DNA of 64,000 nt from Microbacterium sp. 10M-3C3 (GTDB taxonomy: Bacteria; Actinomycetota; Actinomycetes; Actinomycetales; Microbacteriaceae): NCBI RefSeq assembly GCF_003931875.1, contig NZ_CP034245.1, positions 1,736,001 through 1,800,000 of the forward strand, given 5' to 3'. A program made the translations under genes and the position numbers. A model generated the notes under the pieces. It ran no database searches. It was not told where the DNA came from and was given only the letters and a program-made list of their open reading frames with translations. Below, piece by piece: positions 18,890 through 27,474 of this stretch (position 1 is its first letter; the number at the start of each line of letters is the position of its first letter).

Positions 18890-19789
18890 ATGGATCTGCA
18901 GCAGCTGCGCGCCTTCCTCGCTGTCGCCGATGAACTGCATTTCGGGCGCGCCGCAGAGCGCCTCCACATGGCGCAACCGCCGATCAGCCGCGGCATCCAG
19001 CAGCTGGAGCGGGAATTGGGCGCGCGATTGTTCGAACGGAGCACTCGCAAGGTCACGCTGACCTCCGTCGGAGAGGCGCTGATCGCACCCGCCCAGGAGG
19101 TGCTGGACGCCCTGGATCGGGTGAGCAGAGTCGCCCGGGCGGCCGGAACGGGCGAGATCGGCCACGTCAGGCTGGCGTATGCGGGCGCGTCCTCCAACGT
19201 GATGGTCGGACAGCTCACCCGCGCCGTCAACCAGAACCACCCGGGCATCCACCTCGAACTGCTCAGTCAGCACTTCGCCCAGCCTGCGATGCAACTGCTG
19301 ACCCGTGGCGACATCGATATCGCACTCGGCCGATGGGATCACATTCCCGCCATCGTGCGCACCCGCGTGATCGCCATCGAGGAACTGGTCATCGCCGTCC
19401 CTGAGACCCACCGCCTCGCCGACGCCGATGCCGTGTCGATCGCGCAGTTCGAGGGGGAACCGTTCGTATCGCTGCAGCCCCAGACCGGGACGCTACTGCT
19501 GGAAAGGCTTCGGCAGATGAGCAGAGCGGCCGGGTTCAACGCGGACGTCGTCCAGCACGCACCGGACTCATGGACGCTGATGTCACTCGTCTCCGCCGAG
19601 ATCGGCTGCTCATTGACCCTATCCTCCGTGATCGACAGCATCGCCGACCCGCACCTGCGCTTCCTACGCCTCACCGACGACGCTCCACCCGTCGAACTGC
19701 GGATGGCCTGGCTGCGCGACAGCGACGATCGCGCGCTGCACGCCGTGCTCCGGCTGTCCGAATCCGTCCTCCCGACCCCGCAGACATAG
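18890..19789 (+). CDS. LysR-family transcriptional regulator
   Basis: A 299-residue LysR protein. The N-terminal winged helix (LQQLRAFLAVADELHFGRAAERLHMAQPP... in which the helix-turn-helix covers about residues 15-40) is followed by the two-lobe periplasmic-binding-type effector domain (about 90-295). It probably controls the adjacent SDR, CoA-transferase and aldehyde dehydrogenase units; the inducer is unknown. No ribosome site precedes the ATG, and a TAATCT hexamer ends four bases upstream, so the transcript may be leaderless. Confidence 0.9.
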   Translation: MDLQQLRAFLAVADELHFGRAAERLHMAQPPISRGIQQLERELGARLFERSTRKVTLTSVGEALIAPAQEVLDALDRVSRVARAAGTGEIGHVRLAYAGASSNVMVGQLTRAVNQNHPGIHLELLSQHFAQPAMQLLTRGDIDIALGRWDHIPAIVRTRVIAIEELVIAVPETHRLADADAVSIAQFEGEPFVSLQPQTGTLLLERLRQMSRAAGFNADVVQHAPDSWTLMSLVSAEIGCSLTLSSVIDSIADPHLRFLRLTDDAPPVELRMAWLRDSDDRALHAVLRLSESVLPTPQT

Positions 19790-19876
19790 ATGCCCCCGCC
19801 CATCGCACATCCATGCACAGCCGGCACATGAGAGGGCTTGATTGATACTAGGACTGCAATAGCGACCGGTTGGTTC

Positions 19877-19886
19877 GGTATTGGAC
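19877..19886 (+). promoter_or_regulatory. GGTATTGGAC motif upstream of the aldehyde dehydrogenase
   Basis: GGTATTGGAC occurs 137 bases before the aldehyde dehydrogenase ATG, pointing toward it. ATTGATAC lies about 33 bases further upstream; related ATTGATA/TATCAAT sequences sit beside the motif copies before the alcohol dehydrogenase and the enoyl-CoA hydratase. Confidence 0.5.
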
Positions 19887-20023
19887 TTCCGCTCGGGCGC
19901 GATGCGACGCTGACAGTGCGCAAGAAGGCCGCGTCCCTCTCAATTCTCGGCCCGCCCGGTGGGCGCTGAGAGGACGGTTTGCCGGCTCCGGCGCACGCCG
20001 CCGCGAACGGGAGGATCCAACAT

Positions 20024-21400
20024 ATGAGCGCCTACGCCACCATCAACCCCGCCACGGGGCAGCGTGTCGCCGAATACCCCCTCATCGGCGACGCCGAGGT
20101 GCAGGAGATCATCGGCCGGTCGTATACGACGTACACCACCTTCCGGTCGGTGCCGCTGTCCGAACGAACCCGCTTGCTGCAGCGCGCTGCCGACCTGTAC
20201 CGGGAGCGCAGCGACGAACTCGCCGCGATCATCACGCTGGAGATGGGCAAGCCGATCGCGCAGTCCCGCGGCGAGGTCGCGCTGGTCGCGTCGATCTACG
20301 AGTACTACGCCCAGAACGCGGCGAAGTTCCTCGCAGACGAGCAGCTGGAGATCGCGGGGGGCGGCGAGGCGCTCGTGCGCACCGAGCCCATCGGCCCACT
20401 GCTGGGCGTGATGCCCTGGAACTACCCCTACTATCAGGTCGCCAGATTCGCCGCCCCGAACCTGGCGCTCGGCAACACCATCATCCTCAAACACGCCCGC
20501 AACTGCCCGCAGTCGGCGCTGGCGATCGAGAAGGTCTTCCACGACGCGGGCTTCCCGCGCGACGCGTACATCAACGCCTTCGTCGACAGCCGGCAGGTGG
20601 CGGACATCATCGCCGACCCGCGCGTGCAAGGGGTCTCCCTGACCGGGTCCGAGAAGGCCGGCTCGGCGGTCGGCGAGGTCGCCGGCCGGCACATGAAGAA
20701 GTACGTCCTCGAGCTCGGTGGCTCCGACCCGTTCATCGTCCTCGACGATGCCGACATCGACCAGGCCGTCTCGGCGGCGGTCACCGGGCGAGTCGCCAAC
20801 GGCGGTCAGGCCTGCACCGCCTCGAAACGGTTCATCGTCGTGGATGCCGTCTACCAGGAGTTCCTCGGCAAGTTCACCGCCTCGATGGCCGCCATCCACG
20901 CCGCCGACCCCACCGACCCCGACACGTTCCTCGGCCCTCTGTCGTCCGAGGCCACGCTGGAGGATCTCGCGGAGCTCGTCGACGACGCGATCGCCAAGGG
21001 TGCGACCGTCGCCACCGGCGGGCACCGGCTGGACGGGCCCGGGGCGTACTACCCGCCGACGGTCCTCACCGGCGTCACGCCACAGATGCGGGCCTACAGC
21101 GAGGAGCTGTTCGGCCCCGCCGCGGTCGTCTACAGGGTGCCCTCAGCCGACAGCGCCGTGGACCTCGCGAACGCGTCCCCGTTCGGTCTTGCAGGAACGG
21201 TCTTCAGCGACGACCTGGACAAGGCCAAGAAGCTGGCGGAACGACTCGACACCGGCATGGTGTGGATCAACAGCACGAGCCGCAGCGCCCCCGACCTGCC
21301 GTTCGGCGGCGTCAAGCGCTCCGGCGTCGGCCGCGAGCTCGCGAAGTTCGGCATCAACGAGTTCGCGAACAAGAAGCTCATCCGCACCCCGCAGCTGTGA
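20024..21400 (+). CDS. NAD(P)-dependent aldehyde dehydrogenase (oxo-acid type)
   Basis: A 458-residue ALDH most like succinate-semialdehyde dehydrogenases. It shows PWNYPYYQVARF, SLTGSEKAGS, the general-base glutamate in VLELGGSDPF and the nucleophilic Cys264 in GGQACTASKR. In this cluster it would oxidise 5-oxovalerate or 6-oxohexanoate to glutarate or adipate. The ATG was chosen for its GGGAGG ribosome site and the conserved ATINPATGQ start. It forms a plus-strand series with a monooxygenase and a lactone hydrolase downstream, though a 349-base gap separates it from the former. Confidence 0.92.
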   Translation: MSAYATINPATGQRVAEYPLIGDAEVQEIIGRSYTTYTTFRSVPLSERTRLLQRAADLYRERSDELAAIITLEMGKPIAQSRGEVALVASIYEYYAQNAAKFLADEQLEIAGGGEALVRTEPIGPLLGVMPWNYPYYQVARFAAPNLALGNTIILKHARNCPQSALAIEKVFHDAGFPRDAYINAFVDSRQVADIIADPRVQGVSLTGSEKAGSAVGEVAGRHMKKYVLELGGSDPFIVLDDADIDQAVSAAVTGRVANGGQACTASKRFIVVDAVYQEFLGKFTASMAAIHAADPTDPDTFLGPLSSEATLEDLAELVDDAIAKGATVATGGHRLDGPGAYYPPTVLTGVTPQMRAYSEELFGPAAVVYRVPSADSAVDLANASPFGLAGTVFSDDLDKAKKLAERLDTGMVWINSTSRSAPDLPFGGVKRSGVGRELAKFGINEFANKKLIRTPQL

Positions 21401-21749
21401 GCGCCAGCTCACGCCGCCTCGAGCGCCGTCTCAGCCTCGCACCGTCGACGGCTGAGTCCTGGCACGCAGTCTCCCGAGGCGGCCGTCGCCGGACACCAGT
21501 ATCCGGCCCGCCAGCGACCGGCCCGCAACCCGCGGGTGCTCGGGATCCCCGCGTCCGGCCCGGTACAGCCGTGTCATCGAGGTAAGCCGTTCGGACAGCG
21601 CGCCGTGGTGCGACAGCGCTGGCGGTGACCGGGCCGCCGGTGCACTCCGCGTGGTCGGGTGTGTCAGATCCGGACATGGCCCGTCCGGCGTCGCGTCGGA
21701 AGGTGAGATGACCTGCATCGGGGCAGGCACTCACATCAAGGGAGATGGC
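21401..21749. other. Gap between aldehyde dehydrogenase and monooxygenase, no gene seen
   Basis: The 349 bases hold no convincing gene. A 99-codon frame on the minus strand has Arg/Pro-rich sequence I cannot match. The 3' end must contain the promoter or leader of the monooxygenase; no GGTATTGGAC copy is present. Confidence 0.5.
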
Positions 21750-23372
21750 ATGACAACCACCCACACCGCCGAACTGGACGTCCTGGTCATCGGCGCCGGC
21801 TTCGCCGGCATCTACCAGCTGGACCGGCTCCGGGATCTCGGCTACAACGTGCAGCTCTGGGAGGCCGGCGCAGGCCCGGGCGGCATCTGGTACTGGAACT
21901 GCTACCCCGGCGCCCGCGTCGACAGCGAGGGCGCGATCTACCAGTTCGCGTACAAGGAGCTGTGGAAGAACTGGCGCTACCGCGAGCTCTTCCCCGGCTG
22001 GGCTGAGATGCGCGACTACTTCCGGTACGTCGTCGACGCCCTCGACCTGGACCGCAGCATCTCGTACAACCGCCGCGTGGTCTCCGCGGTCTTCGATGAG
22101 ACCAACCACCGCTGGGTGGTGCAGGCCGAGGACGGGTCGACCGTCCGGGCGCGGTTCCTGGTGCCCTGCACCGGATTCGGCTCCAGCCCCCACTACCCCG
22201 ACTACCCCGGCATCGCCGACGGCGCGTTCACGGGCGAGGCGGGCATCCACCACACCGCCCGGTGGCCGCAGGGCGACATCGACATGACGGGGCTGCGGGT
22301 CGCGGTCATCGGCACCGGCGCAAGTGGTGTGCAAGTGGCCCAGGAAGCGGCGAAGGTCGCGTCCGAGGTGTACGTGTTCCAGCGCACCCCCAACACGGCG
22401 TTCCCGATGAAGCAGAAGCAGCTGACCGATGCGGAACAAGACGAACTGCAGGTCGACATCGGGGAGCGCCTCGCACGCCGACTGACGACCTTCGCGGGAT
22501 TCGACTACGACTTCATCCCGGAGAACGCCGCCGATCTCGATCCCGACACCCGCACCCAGCGTTACGAAGCACTTTGGGAGCACGGCGGATTCCGGTTCTG
22601 GCTGGCCACCTTCCAGGACATCCTCGTGGACCCAAAGGCCAACGACACCGCCTACGCCTTCTGGCGCGACAGAGTGCGGGCCCGGGTCAAGGATCCGATC
22701 GTGGCCGCCAAGCTCGCGCCCACAGAGCCGATCCATCCCTTCGGCGTCAAGCGCCCGTCGCTGGAGCAGACGTACTTCGACATCTTCAATCAAGACAACG
22801 TGCACCTGGTCGACCAGTACGAGACCCCGATCGCCGAGATCACCTCGAAGGGTGTCCGTACGAGCGACGCCGAGTACGAGGTCGACCTCGTCGTGCTCGC
22901 CACCGGCTTCGACAGCGTCACCGGCGGGCTGACGGCGATCGACATCCGCGGCGTGGGCGGCCAGAGCCTCAAGGAGAAGTGGGAAGACGGCTTCGCCAAC
23001 CACCTCGGGGTGACCACGAAGGGCTTCCCCAACCTGCTGTTCGCGTACGGCCCCGGCAGCCCCGCGGCGTTCTGCAACGGCCCCACGTGCGCGGAGGCGC
23101 AGGGCGAGCGAATCGTGCAGGCCATCGAGTATGTGACCCGAGGCGGTCACAGCCGCATCGAGTCCACCGACGAGGCCGACGAACGATGGCGGCAACTGGA
23201 GGAAGACATCGTCAACGCGAGCCTCTTCCCGCAGGGCAAATCCTGGTACATGGGCGACAACATCCCCGGGAAGAAGCGTCAGATGCTCCTCTACACCGGG
23301 GGGCTGACCAGCTACCTCGGTGAATGGGAGTCCTCCGTCCAGGCCGACTACGCCGGATTCACCATCTCCTGA
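21750..23372 (+). CDS. Baeyer-Villiger monooxygenase (copy 1)
   Basis: A 540-residue FAD- and NADPH-dependent type I Baeyer-Villiger monooxygenase that turns a ketone into an ester or lactone. The FAD motif GAGFAG (about residue 18), GGIWYWNCYPGARVDSE and the NADPH motif GTGASG (about 188) are present. The family fingerprint reads FTGEAGIHHTARWP: two residues longer than the usual FxGxxxHxxxWP between Gly and the key His. AAGGGAG precedes the ATG by eight bases. A lactone-hydrolase-like gene follows after 53 bases, which supports a cyclic ketone as substrate. Length is that of cyclohexanone/cyclopentanone monooxygenases. Confidence 0.92.
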   Translation: MTTTHTAELDVLVIGAGFAGIYQLDRLRDLGYNVQLWEAGAGPGGIWYWNCYPGARVDSEGAIYQFAYKELWKNWRYRELFPGWAEMRDYFRYVVDALDLDRSISYNRRVVSAVFDETNHRWVVQAEDGSTVRARFLVPCTGFGSSPHYPDYPGIADGAFTGEAGIHHTARWPQGDIDMTGLRVAVIGTGASGVQVAQEAAKVASEVYVFQRTPNTAFPMKQKQLTDAEQDELQVDIGERLARRLTTFAGFDYDFIPENAADLDPDTRTQRYEALWEHGGFRFWLATFQDILVDPKANDTAYAFWRDRVRARVKDPIVAAKLAPTEPIHPFGVKRPSLEQTYFDIFNQDNVHLVDQYETPIAEITSKGVRTSDAEYEVDLVVLATGFDSVTGGLTAIDIRGVGGQSLKEKWEDGFANHLGVTTKGFPNLLFAYGPGSPAAFCNGPTCAEAQGERIVQAIEYVTRGGHSRIESTDEADERWRQLEEDIVNASLFPQGKSWYMGDNIPGKKRQMLLYTGGLTSYLGEWESSVQADYAGFTIS

Positions 23373-23425
23373 GCCTCGCCGGCTCACGACCACGCATCTC
23401 GAACGAAAACTGGGAAGACAACGAA

Positions 23426-24325
23426 ATGACAAGCACCGAATCGCTGTACCTCCGCGACCTCTACGCCGAATGGTTCCAGCGGATGGCCGACATGGACGTC
23501 CCGACCGTCAAAGACCTCTTCGAGGAATGGCACCTCCCGGCCATCGAGCCCACAGGCGTCACCTACGAAGAAGTCAGCGCCGGCGGCGTTCCCGCGATCT
23601 GGGCCAACCCGGTCGACGCTGCCGCCGACCGGGTGATCGTCTACACCCACGGTGGCGGCTTCGTCGCCGGATCGTCCTACAGCCACCGCAAGCTCGCCGC
23701 GCACCTGGCCAAAGCCGCCGGGATCAGAGCGCTCGTGGTGAACTACCGCCGCGCCCCGGAGCACAAGTATCCGTCTCAGCTCGACGACACCGAGGCCGTG
23801 CACCTCTGGCTGCACCAGGAAGGGTTCGAGCCGCGACACATCGCCGCCGGCGGCGACTCGGCCGGCGGGAACCTCGCGGTCACCACGAGCCGGCGCCTCC
23901 TGACCCACGGCCACCCGCAACCGGCCGCTGCGATCGCGTTCTCCCCGTGGATCGACATGGAGCTGAATGGCGAGTCCCTGGACACCAACGACGAGACCGA
24001 TGTGCTCGTCAAACGCGGAGTGCTCGAGACGATGATCGCCCTGTTCCTGGAGGGCGCGGGCAGCCCGACCGATCCCTTCGTCAACCCCCTCTACCAGGAC
24101 TTCACCGGGGCGCCGCCGACCTTCATCGCCGTCAGCGGCACGGAGACGCTGTACAGCGACTCCGACCGACTCGCAGCCCACCTGCGCGGCGCAGGCGTGA
24201 ACGTCGAGCTGCTAGTCGAACCGGGCCAGCAGCACGTCTATCCGAGCCTGGCAGGTCGCGCACCGGAAGCCGACACGGCAATCGCGAAAGCCGCCGCCTG
24301 GCTGCGTCCACACCTCGGGCTGTAA
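23426..24325 (+). CDS. HSL-type alpha/beta hydrolase, lactone hydrolase candidate (copy 1)
   Basis: A 299-residue hydrolase of the hormone-sensitive-lipase family. The oxyanion motif HGGGF, YRRAPEHKYP and the nucleophile elbow GDSAGGN are clear; EPGQQHVYP holds the catalytic His, and the Asp is expected in the preceding SGTETLYSDSDR region. This family includes monoterpene epsilon-lactone hydrolases. Directly downstream of a Baeyer-Villiger monooxygenase, its likely task is to open the lactone to an omega-hydroxy acid. GGGAAGA serves as ribosome site. A paralogue sits beside the second monooxygenase at 34343-35254. Confidence 0.88.
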   Translation: MTSTESLYLRDLYAEWFQRMADMDVPTVKDLFEEWHLPAIEPTGVTYEEVSAGGVPAIWANPVDAAADRVIVYTHGGGFVAGSSYSHRKLAAHLAKAAGIRALVVNYRRAPEHKYPSQLDDTEAVHLWLHQEGFEPRHIAAGGDSAGGNLAVTTSRRLLTHGHPQPAAAIAFSPWIDMELNGESLDTNDETDVLVKRGVLETMIALFLEGAGSPTDPFVNPLYQDFTGAPPTFIAVSGTETLYSDSDRLAAHLRGAGVNVELLVEPGQQHVYPSLAGRAPEADTAIAKAAAWLRPHLGL

Positions 24326-24364
24326 CAGCACCAGGTCGTGCAGGGCGGCGCGCAACGCACCGCC

Positions 24365-24428
24365 GCCCTGCACGAGCCACAGCCATGGACGGCCCCGACG
24401 TGCTCACGCAGGGCGAGCACTTGGACGG
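24365..24428. repeat. Degenerate direct repeat, left copy
   Basis: CTGCACGAGC...TGGACGGCCCCGACG...GGCGAGCACTTGG is matched at 25245-25303 with a few substitutions and indels. The two copies flank the ABM gene. Confidence 0.55.
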
Positions 24429-24492
24429 TGGGGTCGGCGCCGTGAGGAACCCACGCGGGCTGCCAGGCCACGGTGTCAGGACGATGCTGGCC

Positions 24493-24777
24493 CTAGGCCT
24501 GGACGAAGCGCGTCAGGACAGAAGCCGAGGCGATGGCCGTCAGGCCAGACGCACCCTCCGCGGTAGCCCGCCACTCCCGGTACGCTTGATCGGCATCCAA
24601 CGACGACCACCGCTCAAGCAGCAGAAGATGCGCGCTGTCACTGACGTCGACGAGTACGTCGACGCCTAAACACCCTGGAAACGCCCGGGTAGCCACCAAG
24701 ACATCCTCGACGAACTCCCTGGCGCCGGGAACCGACTCCGGTTTGATCCGAAGATCCAGCAAAGCGACAACAGCCAC
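24493..24777 (-). CDS. Antibiotic biosynthesis monooxygenase (ABM) domain protein
   Basis: A 94-residue single ABM-fold protein: alternating strands and helices with VVALLDLRIKPESVPGA, a CLGVDV strand and LLLERWSSLDADQAYREW. Such small ferredoxin-like proteins can be heme-free oxygenases or merely sensor or auxiliary proteins. The GTG start has an ideal AAGGAG eight bases upstream. It lies between two degenerate direct repeats (see findings), isolated from neighbours on the same strand. Its link to ketone degradation is only positional. Confidence 0.75.
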   Translation of the reverse strand: MAVVALLDLRIKPESVPGAREFVEDVLVATRAFPGCLGVDVLVDVSDSAHLLLLERWSSLDADQAYREWRATAEGASGLTAIASASVLTRFVQA

Positions 24778-25421
24778 GGACGTCTCCTTAGAACCGCTTG
24801 GTTTCAACCTAGACTCCGCGCGTCGCCTCGTGTGCCCAAGACAATCCGCCCCGGTGTCCTGATTCCGTAACCGGTTGAACGCGCCAACGGACAAGACGTC
24901 CTCATCCGGGCAACTACGCATTCGTATACGGGCCAGGATCGTGGTGTGGTACCGGCAGGCAATGTCGGGCCGCGAAGTGGCCTTCGCGCTGGGCGATGGT
25001 GCGATCGCCGAACGAAACCGCGCCGCAGCGCTGGAACTTCCCTCGGAGGCGGTCGTCTCTTGCAGCCCGTGCTTGAGGAGGACCCCGCACAGCCCAGGAT
25101 CGACGCCGAACTGGATGCGAAGTATGCATCCTCGCCGTCGTCGATCGCGCAGATGAAGTCTCCTGGCGCCATGGCCACCACGCTGCGCGTCGTCGCAGCA
25201 GCCTGACGGGCGCGGGCCGACATGGTCAGCGGCAACGCTTTCCTGCAGGAGCGCACTGTGGACGGCCCCGACGCGCACTCGCAGCGGGCGAGCACTTGGG
25301 CGGGCTCCCCGCGCCCCACCCCCTTCCCGCGCAGACAACTGCTTGTCGGCGGCGAGTCCCCCGGACCTATGGCTGTCAACTCGGTCCGTAGCGCACACCT
25401 TCCTTGATCCGTACCGCACCT
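24778..25421. other. Non-coding or decayed segment
   Basis: About 640 bases without a gene I can support. A 191-codon minus frame has protein-like patches (VVAMAPGDFICAIDDGED) but is mostly Ser/Arg-rich, so it may be a decayed gene. The segment 25245-25303 repeats 24365-24428 at roughly 80 percent identity. Confidence 0.5.
25245..25303. repeat. Degenerate direct repeat, right copy
   Basis: Shares TGGACGGCCCCGACG and GGGCGAGCACTTGG with 24365-24428. May be the remains of a duplicated gene or an old insertion footprint. Confidence 0.55.
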
Positions 25422-27185
25422 TCACAGCTGCCGGACATCGAGATCGACGCCGTACTGAAGCAGGCGCCGGTAGAGCGTGGAGCGGGACAACCCCAAGTCA
25501 CGGGCAGCGGCCTTCTTCGAGCCGGTCGCGGCGAGCGCATCCAAGATCGCCATGAGCTCCGCCCGCTCCAGGCGAGTCAACGGCCGGTGCGGGATGAAGC
25601 GCCGCAACCCCACGGGGATATGCTCCACGTCCAGCGGTGAGTCACCGGGGTTGTCTCGTGTCATGGCGGAGACGATCTGTTCGAGTTCACGGATATTCCC
25701 TGGCCACAGGGCGCGTTGCAGCACGCGCACGGCGGCGTCGGTGATGTCACGCCCGGCCGCGAGGTGACGGGCCAATACCGGGATATCGCTTGCGCGCTCG
25801 CGCAGCGCCGGCACGGGGACGGTGACCACGTCCACGTCCGGGAGCAGTCCGGGGCCCCAGCCCGGCTCGGTGGCGAAGGTCAGGAACACTCGCTTACCCG
25901 ACTCCACGGCATCACGCACCACCGCGGCATACGACGGCGCGGACGCGGCGCCGGGGGAATTGACATGGCGGAAGATCACGGCCTCCGAGAGGTCGGTTCG
26001 GTTCTTCAGCTCCGCCTGCAGGTGCCGCGCCTCCTCGACGGCGCAGTCGATGGTTGTCGCCTGCATTCCGGCCGCGTGCGCTCCCGCCAGCGCGAGCGCA
26101 TGCTTCCCGCTGCCAGGCTCACCGACCAGCGCTGTCACGACCTGCGGCGATGCCGTCGCCGTCATCTGATAGGCGGCGAGGAAATCTTGATGCGCACCTA
26201 CCAGCCCGACATCGCTCGCCGGGAGGGCGTGATCGGTGCCGTGAGGAACACGACTGGCCACGTGTCGTTCGGTCGCCGCCATCCTGAAGACGGCGCCCAC
26301 GGTGTGGCCGTCGACATCGGCGTAGGACGTGCTGGTGATACCCGCATCGGCGCCGTCTGCTTCGGCCGAGCGCGCTTGAGACGTGGCCCAGAGCGCACGG
26401 TCGCGAAGACGTTTGAGATCCGAGGACCACAGCAGCTGGGCGGCGGCAGCGTTTGAGATCACGAGCCGTTCGCCGATCGCCACGACCGCCCCTCGGGTTC
26501 GAGACGTCTCCTCGAGATAGTGATCGAGCAATCGGTGCTCGCCGCGGAAGCGCTGGCGGCGCAGTTCGGCCTCGATCGCCTTCGCAAGCTGCCGCGCCAG
26601 CAGCCCCCCGGCCGCCTCGCCACCGGAATCCGCCGACGTGGTCACATCAATGACACCGACGACCCGCTTCGAGACGCCGTCCGTGATTGGCGCCCCGATG
26701 CAGCTGAACTCGACGAAACCATCGATGAAGTGCTCGTGACCACCGACCTTCACAAGCTGCCCAGTCTCGATCGGCGTGCCCAGCCCGTTGGTGCCGCAGA
26801 CCTCCTCGGAGAACACGAACCCGGGCGCCATGTCGACCCGATCCAGCAGGCGCGTCAAACGCCTGTCGCCGGTCCGGCGATCGATGACCCGAGCATCACT
26901 ATCCGCCAGGATCACGCTGACGTCGAGCTCTCCGAGATCCTCCATGACCGCATCCAACACGCGTCCCGCTGCCCGCATGAGCCGGGACCGCGAACCCTCG
27001 AACCCGACGAAGCGTCCGCCGGCGCTCGGCTCCACCCCCCACGCCCGGGAACGCAACCAAGACATCTGGATCTCCTGGCGCACACCAAGAGTGATGCGGC
27101 CGGACGACTCAAAGAAGTGCTCGCGCGCCCGGGCCACGCTACCTGAACTGGCATCCACGGTCACAACCCACCCAAGGGGACCCAC
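25422..27185 (-). CDS. AcoR-like GAF/Fis transcriptional activator (1)
   Basis: A 587-residue regulator. An N-terminal GAF-type sensor region (about 60-230) contains FSEEVCGTNGLGTPIETG, typical of AcoR/AcoK-like activators. A reduced AAA+ domain (about 330-500) keeps a P-loop-like GEPGSGKHAL but lacks the GAFTGA loop that contacts sigma-54. A Fis-type helix-turn-helix (KKAAARDLGLSRSTLYRRL) ends the protein. Actinobacterial relatives act with ordinary sigma factors. It is divergent from the 6-hydroxyhexanoate-dehydrogenase-like gene, its likely target. The GTG start is the longest reasonable one. Confidence 0.88.
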   Translation of the reverse strand: MGPLGWVVTVDASSGSVARAREHFFESSGRITLGVRQEIQMSWLRSRAWGVEPSAGGRFVGFEGSRSRLMRAAGRVLDAVMEDLGELDVSVILADSDARVIDRRTGDRRLTRLLDRVDMAPGFVFSEEVCGTNGLGTPIETGQLVKVGGHEHFIDGFVEFSCIGAPITDGVSKRVVGVIDVTTSADSGGEAAGGLLARQLAKAIEAELRRQRFRGEHRLLDHYLEETSRTRGAVVAIGERLVISNAAAAQLLWSSDLKRLRDRALWATSQARSAEADGADAGITSTSYADVDGHTVGAVFRMAATERHVASRVPHGTDHALPASDVGLVGAHQDFLAAYQMTATASPQVVTALVGEPGSGKHALALAGAHAAGMQATTIDCAVEEARHLQAELKNRTDLSEAVIFRHVNSPGAASAPSYAAVVRDAVESGKRVFLTFATEPGWGPGLLPDVDVVTVPVPALRERASDIPVLARHLAAGRDITDAAVRVLQRALWPGNIRELEQIVSAMTRDNPGDSPLDVEHIPVGLRRFIPHRPLTRLERAELMAILDALAATGSKKAAARDLGLSRSTLYRRLLQYGVDLDVRQL

Positions 27186-27403
27186 CTTCGCAGCGCCCTC
27201 GCTGCCTCCGTCACCTCTGCCGGATGCTTGACTCTACGCCGACTGGAGGACGGAAACATGCCCGTGGCGATACCAGACCAAGACCCCACTATTGCGAATC
27301 ACGCATCAACCGCCCTCTCGACCATGCCCACGATGGCCACGATCAGGGGCCCGAGGTGACGTCTGCTTCCATGACCCCATGAGTATCAATCCCTCTGTCA
27401 TTT

Positions 27404-27413
27404 GGTATTGGAG
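27404..27413 (+). promoter_or_regulatory. GGTATTGGAG motif upstream of the alcohol dehydrogenase
   Basis: GGTATTGGA followed by GAGAATCA lies 61 bases before the ATG. AGTATCAAT is found 13 bases upstream of it, the reverse complement of the ATTGATACT beside the aldehyde dehydrogenase copy. Confidence 0.5.
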
Positions 27414-27474
27414 AGAATCACCGCGTGGTGAAAGCCTGGAGTCCACTGGGCGTACATCAACGACGAGGACAACC

